Source of the DNA: Amycolatopsis sp. GM8
GTDB taxonomy: Bacteria > Actinomycetota > Actinomycetes > Mycobacteriales > Pseudonocardiaceae
Assembly (NCBI RefSeq): GCF_021653975.1
Contig: NZ_JAJKFK010000003.1
Location: 930,001 to 994,000, forward strand
Reading direction: 5' to 3'
Length of the DNA: 64,000 nt
Both the position numbers and the translations under genes were made by a program. The notes under the pieces are model-generated. The model worked only from the letters and a program-made list of their open reading frames with translations. It was not told where the DNA came from and did no database searches. Below, piece after piece: positions 42,252 to 51,212 of the stretch; the stretch's first letter is position 1; each line of letters begins with the position of its first letter.

Positions 42252-43091
42252 ATGGGATGGTTCGAAGAGCGCGGCGGGCTCCAGGGAACGGTCGCCGTCA
42301 TCACCGGTGGCGCGGGCGGGATCGGCGAGGCCGTCACGTACGACCTGGCCGCCAACGGGGTCCGCACCGCGGTGCTCGACATCGACGACAAGGCCACCGA
42401 CCGCCTGCGGGAAACTCTCGGCGAGCGGGGTCACGACGCGCTGGTACGCCACGGTGACGCCCGCGATCCCGAGACGCTGTCCGCGTTGTTCGACGCGGTC
42501 GACGAGTGGTGGGGCCGGGTCGACACCCTCGTGAACGTCGTCGGTGGCACGTTCCGGGCCCCGTTCACCGACACCAGGCCGAAAGGCTGGGACGCGCTCA
42601 TCCGGATCAACCTCACGCACGTCCTGCACGCCTGTTCGCTCGCGGTGCCCAGGATGCAGGCGGCCGGGCGCGGCGGCAGCATCATCAACGTCACCACCGT
42701 CGAGGCCCACCGGGCGGCGCCGGGATTTTCCGTCTACTCCGCCGCGAAGGCCGCTGTCACCCAGTTCGCCCGGACCCTGGCCGTCGAGGTCGCCCCGGAC
42801 GGCATCCGCGTCAACAACGTGGCGCCCGACTACACCCCGACGCCCAACATGACCCGGATCTCCCCCGAATCCGAGCTACAGCCCGAACGGAACCGGGTCG
42901 CGATCCCGATGGCCAGGGCCGGGCTGGTCACCGACATCTCCGGCTGCGTGGTGTTCCTCGCGTCCGGCCTGTCGGGGTATGTCACCGGCACCACGCTGCA
43001 CGTCGACGGCGGGACGAAGGCGGCCGCGGGCTGGCTCAATTGGCCGGACGCCGGCTGGCAGATCCAGCCGCCGGACACCGCGCTGCGCTGA
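42252..43091 (+). CDS. Short-chain dehydrogenase/reductase
   Basis: A 279-residue classical SDR with TGGAGGIGEAV near residue 19, NVVGGTF in the NAG position, the catalytic Ser/Thr area NVTTVEAH and YSAAK supplying Tyr and Lys. The C-terminus ends with a longer tail (GWLNWPDAGWQ) than FabG. GGAGG stands seven bases before ATG 42252 and the upstream gene ends 11 bases before it. It likely oxidises a hydroxy group in the substrate. Confidence 0.9.
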   Translation: MGWFEERGGLQGTVAVITGGAGGIGEAVTYDLAANGVRTAVLDIDDKATDRLRETLGERGHDALVRHGDARDPETLSALFDAVDEWWGRVDTLVNVVGGTFRAPFTDTRPKGWDALIRINLTHVLHACSLAVPRMQAAGRGGSIINVTTVEAHRAAPGFSVYSAAKAAVTQFARTLAVEVAPDGIRVNNVAPDYTPTPNMTRISPESELQPERNRVAIPMARAGLVTDISGCVVFLASGLSGYVTGTTLHVDGGTKAAAGWLNWPDAGWQIQPPDTALR

Positions 43092-43111
43092 GGAACACCG
43101 GCCCAGGCGGC

Positions 43112-43126
43112 GAGAATGCTATTCTC
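43112..43126 (+). promoter_or_regulatory. Palindrome GAGAAT-GCT-ATTCTC upstream of a TetR gene
   Basis: A 15-base perfect inverted repeat 46 bases before the TetR start. Position and size fit autoregulation. Related AGAAT-N4-ATTCT elements occur at 62654-62689 beside another TetR gene. Confidence 0.55.
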
Positions 43127-43172
43127 AACAGACCGCCGGACAGCGGACGCGAGAACAGATAGGGTGACGGCC

Positions 43173-43763
43173 GTGCAGGCGGAGGTCTCGGAACGCACGC
43201 GGATCGTCGACGCGACGTACCAGTGCCTGGCCGCCCGCCCCGGTGGTATCTCGGTCACGGACATCCTGACGGCTGCGGGACTGTCCACCCGGGCTTTCTA
43301 TCGCCACTTCGAGTCCAAGGACAGTCTGCTGCTGGCGCTGTTCCGCCAGGACGGCGAGCGCGTGTTCGCCGAGCTGCGCGCCGCGACGGCCGCGGCGGGC
43401 TCGCCACGCGAGGCGATGGAGGCCTGGATCCGCGGCTTCCTGGAGCTCACCGCGCACACCCGGCGTCGCCGGCGCGTCACGCTGCTGAACTCCCCCGAGG
43501 TGGTGCGCGCCGAAGGCTACCCGGCCGAGCACGCGCGGGTGATGACGGAGCACGAGGCGGCCATCGCGGAGATCCTGCGCGAGGGCCACGCGGACGGCTC
43601 CTTCCCCGCGGCCAAACCCGAGACCGACGCCAGGCTGATCCTCGCCGTCGTCAGCGAAGCCTTCACCGACCGGATGTCCCGGCCAACCGCGATCAGCGCC
43701 GCGAAGGCCGCCGAACTGGTGACGGACTTCGCCTTCCGCGCGCTCGGCGCCGAGCCGAGCTGA
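43173..43763 (+). CDS. TetR-family regulator
   Basis: A 196-residue regulator with a typical N-terminal helix-turn-helix (ISVTDILTAAGLSTRAFYRHFESKDSLL) and a C-terminal ligand domain. The GTG at 43173 is chosen for the AGGG site six bases upstream; GTG 43164 is possible. It is convergent with the VOC-protein gene, with stops 3 bases apart. A palindrome in front of the gene suggests that it represses itself. The ligand is probably a CoA ester or hydrophobic substrate. Confidence 0.9.
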   Translation: MQAEVSERTRIVDATYQCLAARPGGISVTDILTAAGLSTRAFYRHFESKDSLLLALFRQDGERVFAELRAATAAAGSPREAMEAWIRGFLELTAHTRRRRRVTLLNSPEVVRAEGYPAEHARVMTEHEAAIAEILREGHADGSFPAAKPETDARLILAVVSEAFTDRMSRPTAISAAKAAELVTDFAFRALGAEPS

Positions 43764-43765
43764 CC

Positions 43766-44716
43766 TCAGGGCAGCTCGGGGCCGCCCGCGAACGGATCGC
43801 CCTCGATCTCCTCGGTGCCGAAGTAGATCGGTGCCCCGTGGCTGTCGGCGACATCGGTCACGATCAGGCCGGGGCGCACCTGGTGGAAACGCACGCCCTT
43901 CTTCTTAAGCCACGCCGAGGCGGACTCGATGTCGGCTATCTTGAACCGCAGGCTGTAGATCATGTTGCCCCACCGGGCGACGTGCCGGCCGAGATCGGAG
44001 TCGGCGTCCACCGGTTCGGCCAGCTGCAGCAGGCAGTCGCCCAGCTGCAGGGTCTGGAACTTGGCCCGCATGTCGTCGTCGACGCCGTCCTGGATCGGCA
44101 CCGCCTGCAGCGTGTCGGCGTAGATCTTGACCGCCGACTCGAGGTCCCGCACGCCCACCGTCACATAGGAGAACCGCTCGATGGTCAGCGGGTGGCTGCG
44201 CCACTGCTTGACCTGCGAGGACCAGGTGTCGAGATCGCGCGGGTCGTTGGCCATCTCGATCCCGCAGAGTTCGACCATGAGGCCGGCCGTGTCCCGGGGG
44301 CTCGGGTAGAAGTAGGTGGTCTCCTCGTCCAGCTTCTCGATCCGGCCGCCGCCGGGCGCGCCGATGTAGACGCCCTTGCCCAGCAACCGGTCCGCGAGCC
44401 CGGGCAGGTCGTCGACGAGGTAGCCGACCGAGTGCAGGTGCTCGCCGTACTTCGAGTAGAACTTCCCGACCGGCTTGCCGGTGTCGGCGGGCAGCTTCGG
44501 CGCCATGGTCTCGATGCACAGGTCGCTGATCACGAGCATCGTGGCGTACCGGTCCTCGACCGGCAGGTAGGTGACCTCGTCCACGCCCATGTAGACGAGC
44601 CCGCCGAACACGTCCTCGTAGAACCGGCGCAGCTCCCAGGCATCGTCGGACATGTGGATGACGTGGATCATCTGGCCGATGCCGTGGTCACCGGTCTTCT
44701 TCGCTGTCTTCTTCAC
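43766..44716 (-). CDS. Two-domain VOC (glyoxalase/extradiol-dioxygenase-like) protein
   Basis: A 316-residue protein with two vicinal-oxygen-chelate modules, one at about residues 15-150 (IHVIHMSDDAWELRRFYEDVFG to GLMVELCGIEM) and one at about 175-300 (FSYVTVGVRDLESAVKIYADTL). The arrangement resembles extradiol dioxygenases and similar two-module enzymes. The conserved metal His/Glu set is partly visible (HVIHM, EHLHSVGY, MVELCG). The start is taken at GTG 44716; the frame is open to 44863, but that part would run through the AT-rich promoter. It may be a ring-cleavage dioxygenase or an epimerase. Confidence 0.78.
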   Translation of the reverse strand: MKKTAKKTGDHGIGQMIHVIHMSDDAWELRRFYEDVFGGLVYMGVDEVTYLPVEDRYATMLVISDLCIETMAPKLPADTGKPVGKFYSKYGEHLHSVGYLVDDLPGLADRLLGKGVYIGAPGGGRIEKLDEETTYFYPSPRDTAGLMVELCGIEMANDPRDLDTWSSQVKQWRSHPLTIERFSYVTVGVRDLESAVKIYADTLQAVPIQDGVDDDMRAKFQTLQLGDCLLQLAEPVDADSDLGRHVARWGNMIYSLRFKIADIESASAWLKKKGVRFHQVRPGLIVTDVADSHGAPIYFGTEEIEGDPFAGGPELP

Positions 44717-44804
44717 CCGAGGAGGCACCTCACCGAATCCGGACCTGCCGATCACCTCGGACCAGAATAGATGAAACAGGTAAACAAATAAAACAATTAG
44801 ATCT

Positions 44805-44833
44805 TTGTCACTGCGCCCGCCGCGCGATACATT
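44805..44833 (+). promoter_or_regulatory. Leaderless promoter of the alpha/beta hydrolase gene
   Basis: TTGTCA (44805-44810) and TACATT (44828-44833) are separated by 17 bases. The ATG at 44841 begins eight bases after the -10 box, which places the expected transcription start at or next to the start codon. The upstream 30 bases are strikingly AT-rich and likely also serve the divergent VOC gene. Confidence 0.6.
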
Positions 44834-44840
44834 GCGGCGT

Positions 44841-45701
44841 ATGGAAAACACCCCCGGGATCATCCGCGGCCTCGACCGTCAGTCCCGCCGGCACGAGACC
44901 CCGTGCGGCGACGGCAGCATGGTGTGGCGGTCCTGGGGGTCGGGCACCCCGGTGCTGCTCCTGCACGGCTCGCACGGATCGTGGCTGCACTGGGTGCGCA
45001 ACATCGCCGAGCTCTCGCGGCACCGACGCGTGCTGGCGGCGGACCTGCCCGGCTACGGCGAGTCCGCGGCGCCGGCGGATTTGGAAAGCCCGGACAGCCA
45101 CGCGGCGGCGATCGCCGAGGGCTTGCGCCTGCTCCTGCCCGCCGGGCCGGCGGTCGACGTCGTCGGCTTCTCCCTCGGCGGGCTCCTCGGCGCGCACCTG
45201 GCGGTACTCGCCCCGGACCTGGTCCGGCGCCTGGTGCTCGTCGACACCGGCGGCCTCGGCACGCCGCTGCCGGGCGCCCACCTGGCGCTCAAACCCTTGC
45301 GGGGCCTGGACGACGACGCGCGCCGCGCGACCCGCCGGCACAACCTGCGGGCGATGATGATCCACGACGCGGCGAACGTCGACGACCTGGCACTGTGGAT
45401 CGACGAGCACACGGCGCGCCCCACCAGCCGCGTGCACTACCAGGTGGTCCCGGACAAGCTGCTGCCGGTGCTGCCGAAGGTGCCGGTGCAGGTGGACGCG
45501 ATCTGGGGCGAGTACGACGCGCCCCACCCCGGCCCCGAGGTGAACGCCGCGGCGCTGCGCCAGAGCCATCCCGCCGCCGAACTCCGCACGGTCCGCGGCG
45601 CCGGGCACTGGTCGATGTTCGAGGGTGCCCCCGAGTTCAACCGGGCGCTGGCCGACCTGCTGGCGCAGCCACTACGCGAACCGGTGCGGGAAGCGGGCTA
45701 G
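44841..45701 (+). CDS. Alpha/beta hydrolase
   Basis: A 286-residue alpha/beta-hydrolase. The oxyanion motif LLHGSHG is at about 40-46, the nucleophile Ser111 in GFSLGG, an acidic residue in WGEYDAPHP near 226, and the catalytic His256 in GAGHWSMFE. The triad is therefore complete. It would act on an ester, lactone or C-C bond; ring-fission product hydrolases have this form and sit beside a VOC dioxygenase-like gene, which is the case here. That pairing is inference. Confidence 0.9.
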   Translation: MENTPGIIRGLDRQSRRHETPCGDGSMVWRSWGSGTPVLLLHGSHGSWLHWVRNIAELSRHRRVLAADLPGYGESAAPADLESPDSHAAAIAEGLRLLLPAGPAVDVVGFSLGGLLGAHLAVLAPDLVRRLVLVDTGGLGTPLPGAHLALKPLRGLDDDARRATRRHNLRAMMIHDAANVDDLALWIDEHTARPTSRVHYQVVPDKLLPVLPKVPVQVDAIWGEYDAPHPGPEVNAAALRQSHPAAELRTVRGAGHWSMFEGAPEFNRALADLLAQPLREPVREAG

Positions 45702-46021
45702 AGAGTGTTGTGAAAGTGGCTTGCGTGGCGGTGCGGGTAGCGGCCCCTGACCCCGGGATCGCCTCCTCATGAATGACCAATTCACCACGTCACCGCTGTC
45801 CTCGCCAGGAACCACCTCAGAACCCGCAGCGGAGCCAGTGCACGGCCCACAGCAAGCGGCTCCGCCGCTTACGAAACAGAACCCAGCCCCCCACCAGCTC
45901 GTCTGGGCGAATGCGGTGAATGAGTGATCCGAACAACAGGATTCGTCGCCGGGCCGGTCGCGGCGCCGCGGTCACGCGTGGCAAGTAAGATAGTCGCATT
46001 CATCATCCGGAAGGGGACGTC
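45702..46021. other. 320-base spacer of unusual composition, possible dispersed repeat
   Basis: No convincing gene fills this gap. A 52-codon plus-strand frame (45769-45927) and a 60-codon minus-strand frame overlap it, without good ribosome-binding sites. The text contains near-symmetric GC-rich segments such as GCGGCTCCGCCGC (about 45868-45880), which would form hairpins. It reads like the intergenic repeat elements found in multiple copies in Amycolatopsis-like genomes, but I cannot verify that from one window. The last 60 bases should contain the promoter of the GntR gene. Confidence 0.4.
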
Positions 46022-46780
46022 GTGACCGCCATCAGGTCCACCACCGTGCGGGTGCCGAAGGCCGGCGAGATGGTGGCCGCACAGCTGCGGCGGCAGATCG
46101 TCACCGGCGAGCTCAAAGAGGGCGACGGGCTCCCCTCCGAGAACACCCTGATGCAGCAGTTCGGCGTCTCCCGCCCCACCCTGCGCGAGGCCTTCCGCAT
46201 CCTGGAATCCGAGCAGATCATCCAGATCCGCCGGGGTGCCCGCGGCGGCGCGCACGTGCTGGTCCCCGACCCCACGACGGCGGGCCGGTACGCCGGGACC
46301 CTGCTGCAGTACCGCGGAACCACGCTGGCCGACGTGTACGCCGCGCGCACCGCGCTGGAGGCCAGCGGCGTCGACTTCCTGGCGCGGCGGCGCACCGCGG
46401 CGGACCTGAAGGACCTCGAAAAGGCACTCGCCCAGGGCGAGCAGCTGCTGGAAGATCCCATCGCGTTCTCCGAGCAGGCCGACCTGCAGTTCCACCGGCT
46501 GCTGATGGAGCTGTCCGGCAACCAGACCATGATCGTGCTGCTCGACATGCTCTACGCCATCGTCGAGCAGCACAACCAGTCGGTCATCAACGCCAACCGC
46601 GACAACGCGAACAACGGGCCCTCGGTCCAGCTGGTGCAGAAGGCGCACGCCAAGGTCGTCGACCTGATCCGGCAGAAGGACGCGGACAAGGCCGTCGCCC
46701 ACTGGCGCCGGCACCTCACCCAGGTCAGCGAGTTCGTGCTGGCGGGACCCGCGGAGACCGTGCTCGACGTGCTCTCCTGA
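46022..46780 (+). CDS. GntR/FadR-family regulator
   Basis: A 252-residue regulator with an N-terminal winged helix (about 12-80: LPSENTLMQQFGVSRPTLREAFRILE) and an all-helical FCD ligand domain (about 100-240). FCD metal-site residues are present as Asp and His in ADLQFHRLLMELSG and the late KAHAKVVDLI. The GTG start at 46022 has a GGAAGGGG site. FadR-type proteins usually respond to acids or acyl-CoA; it is convergent with the fused dehydrogenase gene, a likely target. Confidence 0.92.
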   Translation: MTAIRSTTVRVPKAGEMVAAQLRRQIVTGELKEGDGLPSENTLMQQFGVSRPTLREAFRILESEQIIQIRRGARGGAHVLVPDPTTAGRYAGTLLQYRGTTLADVYAARTALEASGVDFLARRRTAADLKDLEKALAQGEQLLEDPIAFSEQADLQFHRLLMELSGNQTMIVLLDMLYAIVEQHNQSVINANRDNANNGPSVQLVQKAHAKVVDLIRQKDADKAVAHWRRHLTQVSEFVLAGPAETVLDVLS

Positions 46781-46795
46781 GTCCCGCCCGCCCGT

Positions 46796-48943
46796 TCAGC
46801 GAGCCAGCGGATCCCGTGGCAGGCCGAGGATCCGCTCCGCGATGACGTTGCGGGTGATCTCGGACGTGCCGCCCGCGATCGACAGGCAGCGGCCGAAGAG
46901 GTACTCGAACGTGACCGTCTCCTCGTCCCCGGTCACCGCGCCCGTGCCGGCCAGCTCGATCGCCAGCTCGGTCACCCGCTGGGCGTGCTCGGCCGACAGC
47001 AGCTTCGTCACGTTGCCCTCCGGCCCCGCCCCGGCACCGGCCACGGCGCGCGTCGCCTGACGCAGGTTCAGCACGCGCATCGCCTGTTCCTCGGTGACCA
47101 GCCGTGCGATGGCGCGGGTGTGCTCGACGTCGGTGACGCCGTACCGGCTCGCGATGCCGGGCAGCTCCCAGGCCGAGAGCCCTTCCCGGGAACCGCCGCC
47201 GATGGTCACCCGCTCGTTGCCGAGGGTGGCCCGGGCGACCCGCCAGCCGTCGTTCGGCTCCCCCACCACGTCCTCGTCGGGCACGAAGACGTCGTCGAAG
47301 AACACCTCGTTGAACAACGCCTGGCCGGTGATCTCGCGCAGCGGCCGGATCGTGACGCCGGGCGCGGTGAGGTCGATGGCCATCGCCGTGATGCCCTTGT
47401 GCTTGGGGGCTTCCGGGTCGGTGCGGACGGTCGCGAGGCCACGGTTGCAGTTCTGCGCGTCACTGGTCCAGACCTTCTGGCCGCTGACCCGCCAGCCGCC
47501 GTCGACCCGGGTGCCGCGCGTCTGTACGGCCGCCGCGTCCGAGCCGGCGTTCGGCTCGCTGAACAGCTGGCACCACCGCTGCTCGCCCAGCAGGCCCGGC
47601 GCGATCCACCGCTGGATCTGCTCGTCGTTCGAGGTCTGCGCCAGCGTCAGCAGCACCCATCCGCCGATGCCGAGCGAGGGCGTCTCGATCTCGGCCAGCT
47701 CCTCCTCCAGGACGAGCTGCTCGACCGCGCCCGCGCCCCGCCCGAATGGTTCAGGCCAATGCGGAACCTGGTAACCGGACGACGCGAGCAGCGCCCGGCG
47801 CTCGCCCTCGGGCGTGGCGCGGTACCGCTCCAGGAACTCCCGGGCCTGCGCACGGTGGCTCTCCGCTTCCTCGGGCAGGTCGATGGTGAACTGCCGCCGC
47901 ACACCGGCTTTGGTGCCCGCGAAGACCTCGTCCTCGGGCGAGCCCACCGCCGCCACCACGGCCTGGAGCGCGGCGGCGCGCCGCAGGTACAGGTGCGCGT
48001 CGTGTTCCCAGGTGAAGCCGATGCCGCCGAAGATCTGGATGGCCTTGCGCGCGCAGTCCTGGTAGTTGCGCAGCGCGAACCCGGCCGCGGCCGCCGCCGT
48101 CAGCGCGGTCTCGGCTGCGGTGGCCGCGCCCCTCGCCGCGTCCCAGGCGAGCGCGGTCGCGAGTTCGACGCCGACGAGCATGCTGGCCAGGTGGTGCTTG
48201 ATGGCCTGGAAACTGCCGATCGGCCGCCCGAACTGCTCCCGAACCTTGGCGTACTCCAACGCGAAGTCCAGACAACCACGCGCCCCGCCGGCGGCCTCGG
48301 CCGCGGCCAGCGTCCTCAGCAGTGAGATCGCGGCGCCCGCCGCTCCCGCCAGCACGTGGCCGTCGGCCGGGGCCAGGCCGGTGACGGTCACCTTCGCCAG
48401 TCCCAGCGACGGATCCAACCCGGTCGCGGAGGCCACGGCGAGCGCGCTGTCACCGGCAGGGACGACGAGCAGGTCGTCGCCGGCAGCGAGCAGGAACACG
48501 TCCGCCCACTGGCCCGCCAGCACCGTCAGCTCCCCGCTGAAAACACCCCCGTCGCCACGAGTCAGGCCGGGCGCCAGCCCCAGCCCGGCGACGGCCGAGC
48601 CGTCCGCCAGCCGCGTGACGAACTCGCGCAGCGCGTCGCCGGCCGACTCGGCCAGCACGGCGGACGCGGTGACAGTCGGCAGCAGGCGACCGGGAACGAT
48701 TTCGTGCCCCAGCTCGTCGACGACGACGGTCAGCTCCGCCAGGCCGAACCCGGACCCGCCCGCCGACTCCGGCAGGTGCAGCCCGAGCCAGCCCAGGTCG
48801 GCGATCCGCTTCCACACGTCGGGCGCGGCGGGCGCGTCCGGGTCCAGCGCGGCGCGCGCCGCGGCCCGGACCCGCTGCTCGGTGGCGAACTCGCGGACGA
48901 CGGTCGCGAGTTCCTGGTGTTCTTCGGTGATGGCAAGCCCCAT
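46796..48943 (-). CDS. Fused double acyl-CoA dehydrogenase (FadE34-like)
   Basis: A 715-residue protein formed from two acyl-CoA dehydrogenase units. The N-terminal unit (about 1-345) has the FadE28-like marks REQFGRPIGSFQAIKH and FGGIGFTWEHDAHLYLRR; the C-terminal unit (about 360-715) has the FadE29-like marks QLFSEPNAGSDAAAVQT, SGQKVWTSDA and AGGTSEITRNVIAERILG. The length matches the fused FadE34 of mycobacteria, which desaturates steroid side-chain acyl-CoAs. The fusion does in one polypeptide what the split pairs elsewhere here do with two. It is followed by the thiolase gene upstream on the same strand. Confidence 0.92.
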   Translation of the reverse strand: MGLAITEEHQELATVVREFATEQRVRAAARAALDPDAPAAPDVWKRIADLGWLGLHLPESAGGSGFGLAELTVVVDELGHEIVPGRLLPTVTASAVLAESAGDALREFVTRLADGSAVAGLGLAPGLTRGDGGVFSGELTVLAGQWADVFLLAAGDDLLVVPAGDSALAVASATGLDPSLGLAKVTVTGLAPADGHVLAGAAGAAISLLRTLAAAEAAGGARGCLDFALEYAKVREQFGRPIGSFQAIKHHLASMLVGVELATALAWDAARGAATAAETALTAAAAAGFALRNYQDCARKAIQIFGGIGFTWEHDAHLYLRRAAALQAVVAAVGSPEDEVFAGTKAGVRRQFTIDLPEEAESHRAQAREFLERYRATPEGERRALLASSGYQVPHWPEPFGRGAGAVEQLVLEEELAEIETPSLGIGGWVLLTLAQTSNDEQIQRWIAPGLLGEQRWCQLFSEPNAGSDAAAVQTRGTRVDGGWRVSGQKVWTSDAQNCNRGLATVRTDPEAPKHKGITAMAIDLTAPGVTIRPLREITGQALFNEVFFDDVFVPDEDVVGEPNDGWRVARATLGNERVTIGGGSREGLSAWELPGIASRYGVTDVEHTRAIARLVTEEQAMRVLNLRQATRAVAGAGAGPEGNVTKLLSAEHAQRVTELAIELAGTGAVTGDEETVTFEYLFGRCLSIAGGTSEITRNVIAERILGLPRDPLAR

Positions 48944-48991
48944 CGGGCAGCTCCTCGGGTCGGCGCGGTTCGTACTGTGCTGTTTCCGGAG

Positions 48992-50164
48992 TCAGACCTC
49001 GATCAGGACGGCACCGCCCTGACCGCCGCCCGCGCACATCGCCGCCATCCCGAGACCACCGCCGCGGCGGCGCAGCTCGTGCACGAGCGTGACGATCATG
49101 CGCGCGCCCGAGGCGGCCACCGGGTGGCCGAGGCTGCACCCGCTACCGCTGAAGTTGACCCGCTCCTCGTCGAGGCCGAGCGCCCGGCAGACGGCGATCG
49201 GGACGGAGGCGAACGCCTCGTTGATCTCCCACAGGGTCACGTCGGCGGCCGTCCGGCCCGCCCGCGCCAGCACCTTCTCGGCGGCGTCGAGCCCGCCGAA
49301 ACCCATCCGCGCGGGCTCGACCCCGGCCGCGCCCCAGGCGATGATCTTCGCCAGCGGTGTCAGCCCTTCGGCGGCGGCGAATTCCGCGCCGGCCACCGCC
49401 ACCGCGGCGGCCGCGTCGTTGATCCCGCTGGCATTGCCCGCGGTGATGGAAAACCCGGGGATCTCGGGGTGCAAAACCTTGAGCGAGGCCAGCTTCTCCA
49501 GTGTCGTCGTGCGCCGCGGGTGCTCGTCCACGGCGAACTCGACCACCGCGCCGCCCGGCTTGGTCAGCTTGAGCGGGACGATCTCGTCGGTGAACTTGCC
49601 GGCGTCGATCGCCTCGATCGCGCGGACGTGCGACCGGTACGCCCAGGCGTCCTGCTCCTCGCGGGTGATCCCGGCTTCCTTCGCGGTGTTCCAGCCCACG
49701 GAGATGGACATGTCGCGGTTCGGCGCCTCGGGCGAGTCCGGGTGGGTCGGCGGGAACCAGTCGACGTACTCGTCGGTGGTGCCCGGGACACGCTGGCGCA
49801 GGCGCGGCCCCATCGAGGTCGCCTGCACACCGCCCGCCACGATCGCCGACTCCATCCCCGAGCCGATCGACGCCGCCGCCATGCCGATAGAGGTGAGGCT
49901 GCCCGCGCAGTGCCGGTTCACGGCCACTCCGGACACACTGGGCATCCCGGTGGCCACGGCGGCGTGGCGGGCCAGATCGCCGCCGCCGTAAAGGCTTTCG
50001 GCGAGGATCACGTCGTCGAACTTCGCGGGCTCGAGCCCGGAGCGGCGCACGGTCTCCTCCACGATCGCCGCGGCGAGCGTCTCCCCGCTGGTGTCGGCGA
50101 GCGTGCCTTTCCCTGTCGTGCCGATGGCCGTGCGAGCCGCGCTGACGATGACCGGAGCGGACAT
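48992..50164 (-). CDS. Acetyl-CoA acetyltransferase (thiolase, FadA5-like)
   Basis: A 390-residue thiolase with a complete active site: the nucleophile in VNRHCAGSLTS (Cys near residue 86), the His in GHPVAASGAR and the second Cys in MCAGGGQGG. It therefore does genuine thiolysis, unlike the Ltp2-like protein at 31116. The ATG at 50164 is preceded by AGAGAGGTG; an upstream GTG at 50203 would lie inside the operator. It precedes the fused dehydrogenase by 48 bases in one transcript and completes a beta-oxidation set. Confidence 0.93.
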   Translation of the reverse strand: MSAPVIVSAARTAIGTTGKGTLADTSGETLAAAIVEETVRRSGLEPAKFDDVILAESLYGGGDLARHAAVATGMPSVSGVAVNRHCAGSLTSIGMAAASIGSGMESAIVAGGVQATSMGPRLRQRVPGTTDEYVDWFPPTHPDSPEAPNRDMSISVGWNTAKEAGITREEQDAWAYRSHVRAIEAIDAGKFTDEIVPLKLTKPGGAVVEFAVDEHPRRTTTLEKLASLKVLHPEIPGFSITAGNASGINDAAAAVAVAGAEFAAAEGLTPLAKIIAWGAAGVEPARMGFGGLDAAEKVLARAGRTAADVTLWEINEAFASVPIAVCRALGLDEERVNFSGSGCSLGHPVAASGARMIVTLVHELRRRGGGLGMAAMCAGGGQGGAVLIEV

Positions 50165-50202
50165 GTGCACCTCTCTGAGGGTGAGTACCCGAGTCTGCGA
50201 CA

Positions 50203-50221
50203 CGTAATAGTAGTCATTACG
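50203..50221. promoter_or_regulatory. Inverted repeat CGTAAT-N7-ATTACG between divergent thiolase and SDR genes
   Basis: Perfect 6-bp arms around AGTAGTC, 38 bases before the thiolase start and 83 before the SDR start. An adjacent weaker repeat, ACTAC-N9-GTAGT, follows at about 50225-50243. The layout fits a repressor controlling both divergent units; the GntR and TetR regulators in the window are candidates. Confidence 0.55.
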
Positions 50222-50304
50222 ATAACTACGACAGTACAGTAGTCACGGCGGGCCCGGAACCGCTTCCGGCAGCGACGCCCGCAGCGCCTTCCCAAGGAGG
50301 AATC

Positions 50305-51072
50305 ATGGACCTTTCCGGATCGTCCGCACTCGTGACCGGCGGTGCCGGCGGCTTCGGCGCGGCGACCACCCGCAGGCTCGTCGCCGCGGGGGCGAAGGTG
50401 GTCATCGCGGACCTCGCGGAGGACAAGGGCAAGGCGCTCGCGGACGAGCTCGGCGACGCGGCGACCTTCGTGCCCACCGACGTCACCAGCGACGACTCCG
50501 TGGACGAGGCGATCGCGATCGCGGCCGGGCTGGCCCCGCTGCGCACGACCGTCATCGTCCACGGTGGACCGGCCGCCGCCCGGCGGATGGTGAACCGCAA
50601 GGGCGAGGCCTACCCCGCCGAGGTCTTCGCCAGGACCGTCGACATCTTCCTCACCGGCACCTACCGCGTGATGAGCAAGGCCGCCGCGGCCATGACCCGC
50701 AACGAACCGTTGGAGGACAACCAGCGCGGGGTCGTGATCTCCACCGCCAGCATCGCCGGGTTCGAGGGCCAGGTGGGCCAGAGCGACTACTCCGCCGCCA
50801 AGGGCGGGGTGATCGGCCTGACCCTGACCGCGGCGCGCGATCTCGCGCCGACCGGCGTCCGGGTCATGTGCATCGCCCCCGGCACGTTCTTCACGCCCGC
50901 GTACAAGATGAGCGAGGAGGACGCGCAGGCCAAGTGGGGCCCCGGCGTGCCGAACCCGAAGCGGATGGGCCACGCCGACGAGTACGCCCGGCTGGCTCAG
51001 CACATCGCCGAGAACGACTACCTCAACGGCACCGTCATCCGGATCGACGGCGCGCTGCGCTTCAACATCTGA
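50305..51072 (+). CDS. SDR, 3-hydroxyacyl-CoA dehydrogenase-like (HSD10 type)
   Basis: A 255-residue short-chain dehydrogenase. TGGAGGFGAA is the dinucleotide loop, STASIAGFEGQ carries the catalytic Ser and YSAAKGG the Tyr-Lys pair. The N-terminal sequence MDLSGSSALVTGGAGG and the APGTFFTPAY segment are like type II 3-hydroxyacyl-CoA dehydrogenases (HSD10). Together with the divergent thiolase and fused dehydrogenase it supplies another beta-oxidation step. AAGGAGG precedes ATG 50305. Confidence 0.9.
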   Translation: MDLSGSSALVTGGAGGFGAATTRRLVAAGAKVVIADLAEDKGKALADELGDAATFVPTDVTSDDSVDEAIAIAAGLAPLRTTVIVHGGPAAARRMVNRKGEAYPAEVFARTVDIFLTGTYRVMSKAAAAMTRNEPLEDNQRGVVISTASIAGFEGQVGQSDYSAAKGGVIGLTLTAARDLAPTGVRVMCIAPGTFFTPAYKMSEEDAQAKWGPGVPNPKRMGHADEYARLAQHIAENDYLNGTVIRIDGALRFNI

Positions 51073-51079
51073 CCGCCGC

Positions 51080-51110
51080 CGGCCGGCACGCGCTCCTCGC
51101 GTGCCGGCCG
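51080..51110 (+). terminator. Perfect 13-bp stem terminator after the SDR gene
   Basis: Arms CGGCCGGCACGCG (51080-51092) and CGCGTGCCGGCCG (51098-51110) with a 5-base loop, 8 bases after the SDR stop. The identical stem sequence occurs in the terminator at 58906-58934. Confidence 0.85.
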
Positions 51111-51212
51111 CGTCGGCCTGACGGGATAGCTTACCGAAGATCTTGCCGTAAGTTGTACCGATCCAATGCACGGCGGCCCTGACGTGCAGGCCACGGCCGT
51201 AGCGCGCGGCTA

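Noticed and set aside
45769-45927. A 52-codon frame in the spacer before the GntR gene
   Set aside because: There is no ribosome-binding site, the composition is Pro/Ala/Gln-rich and an overlapping minus-strand frame of similar length exists, so coding is unlikely.
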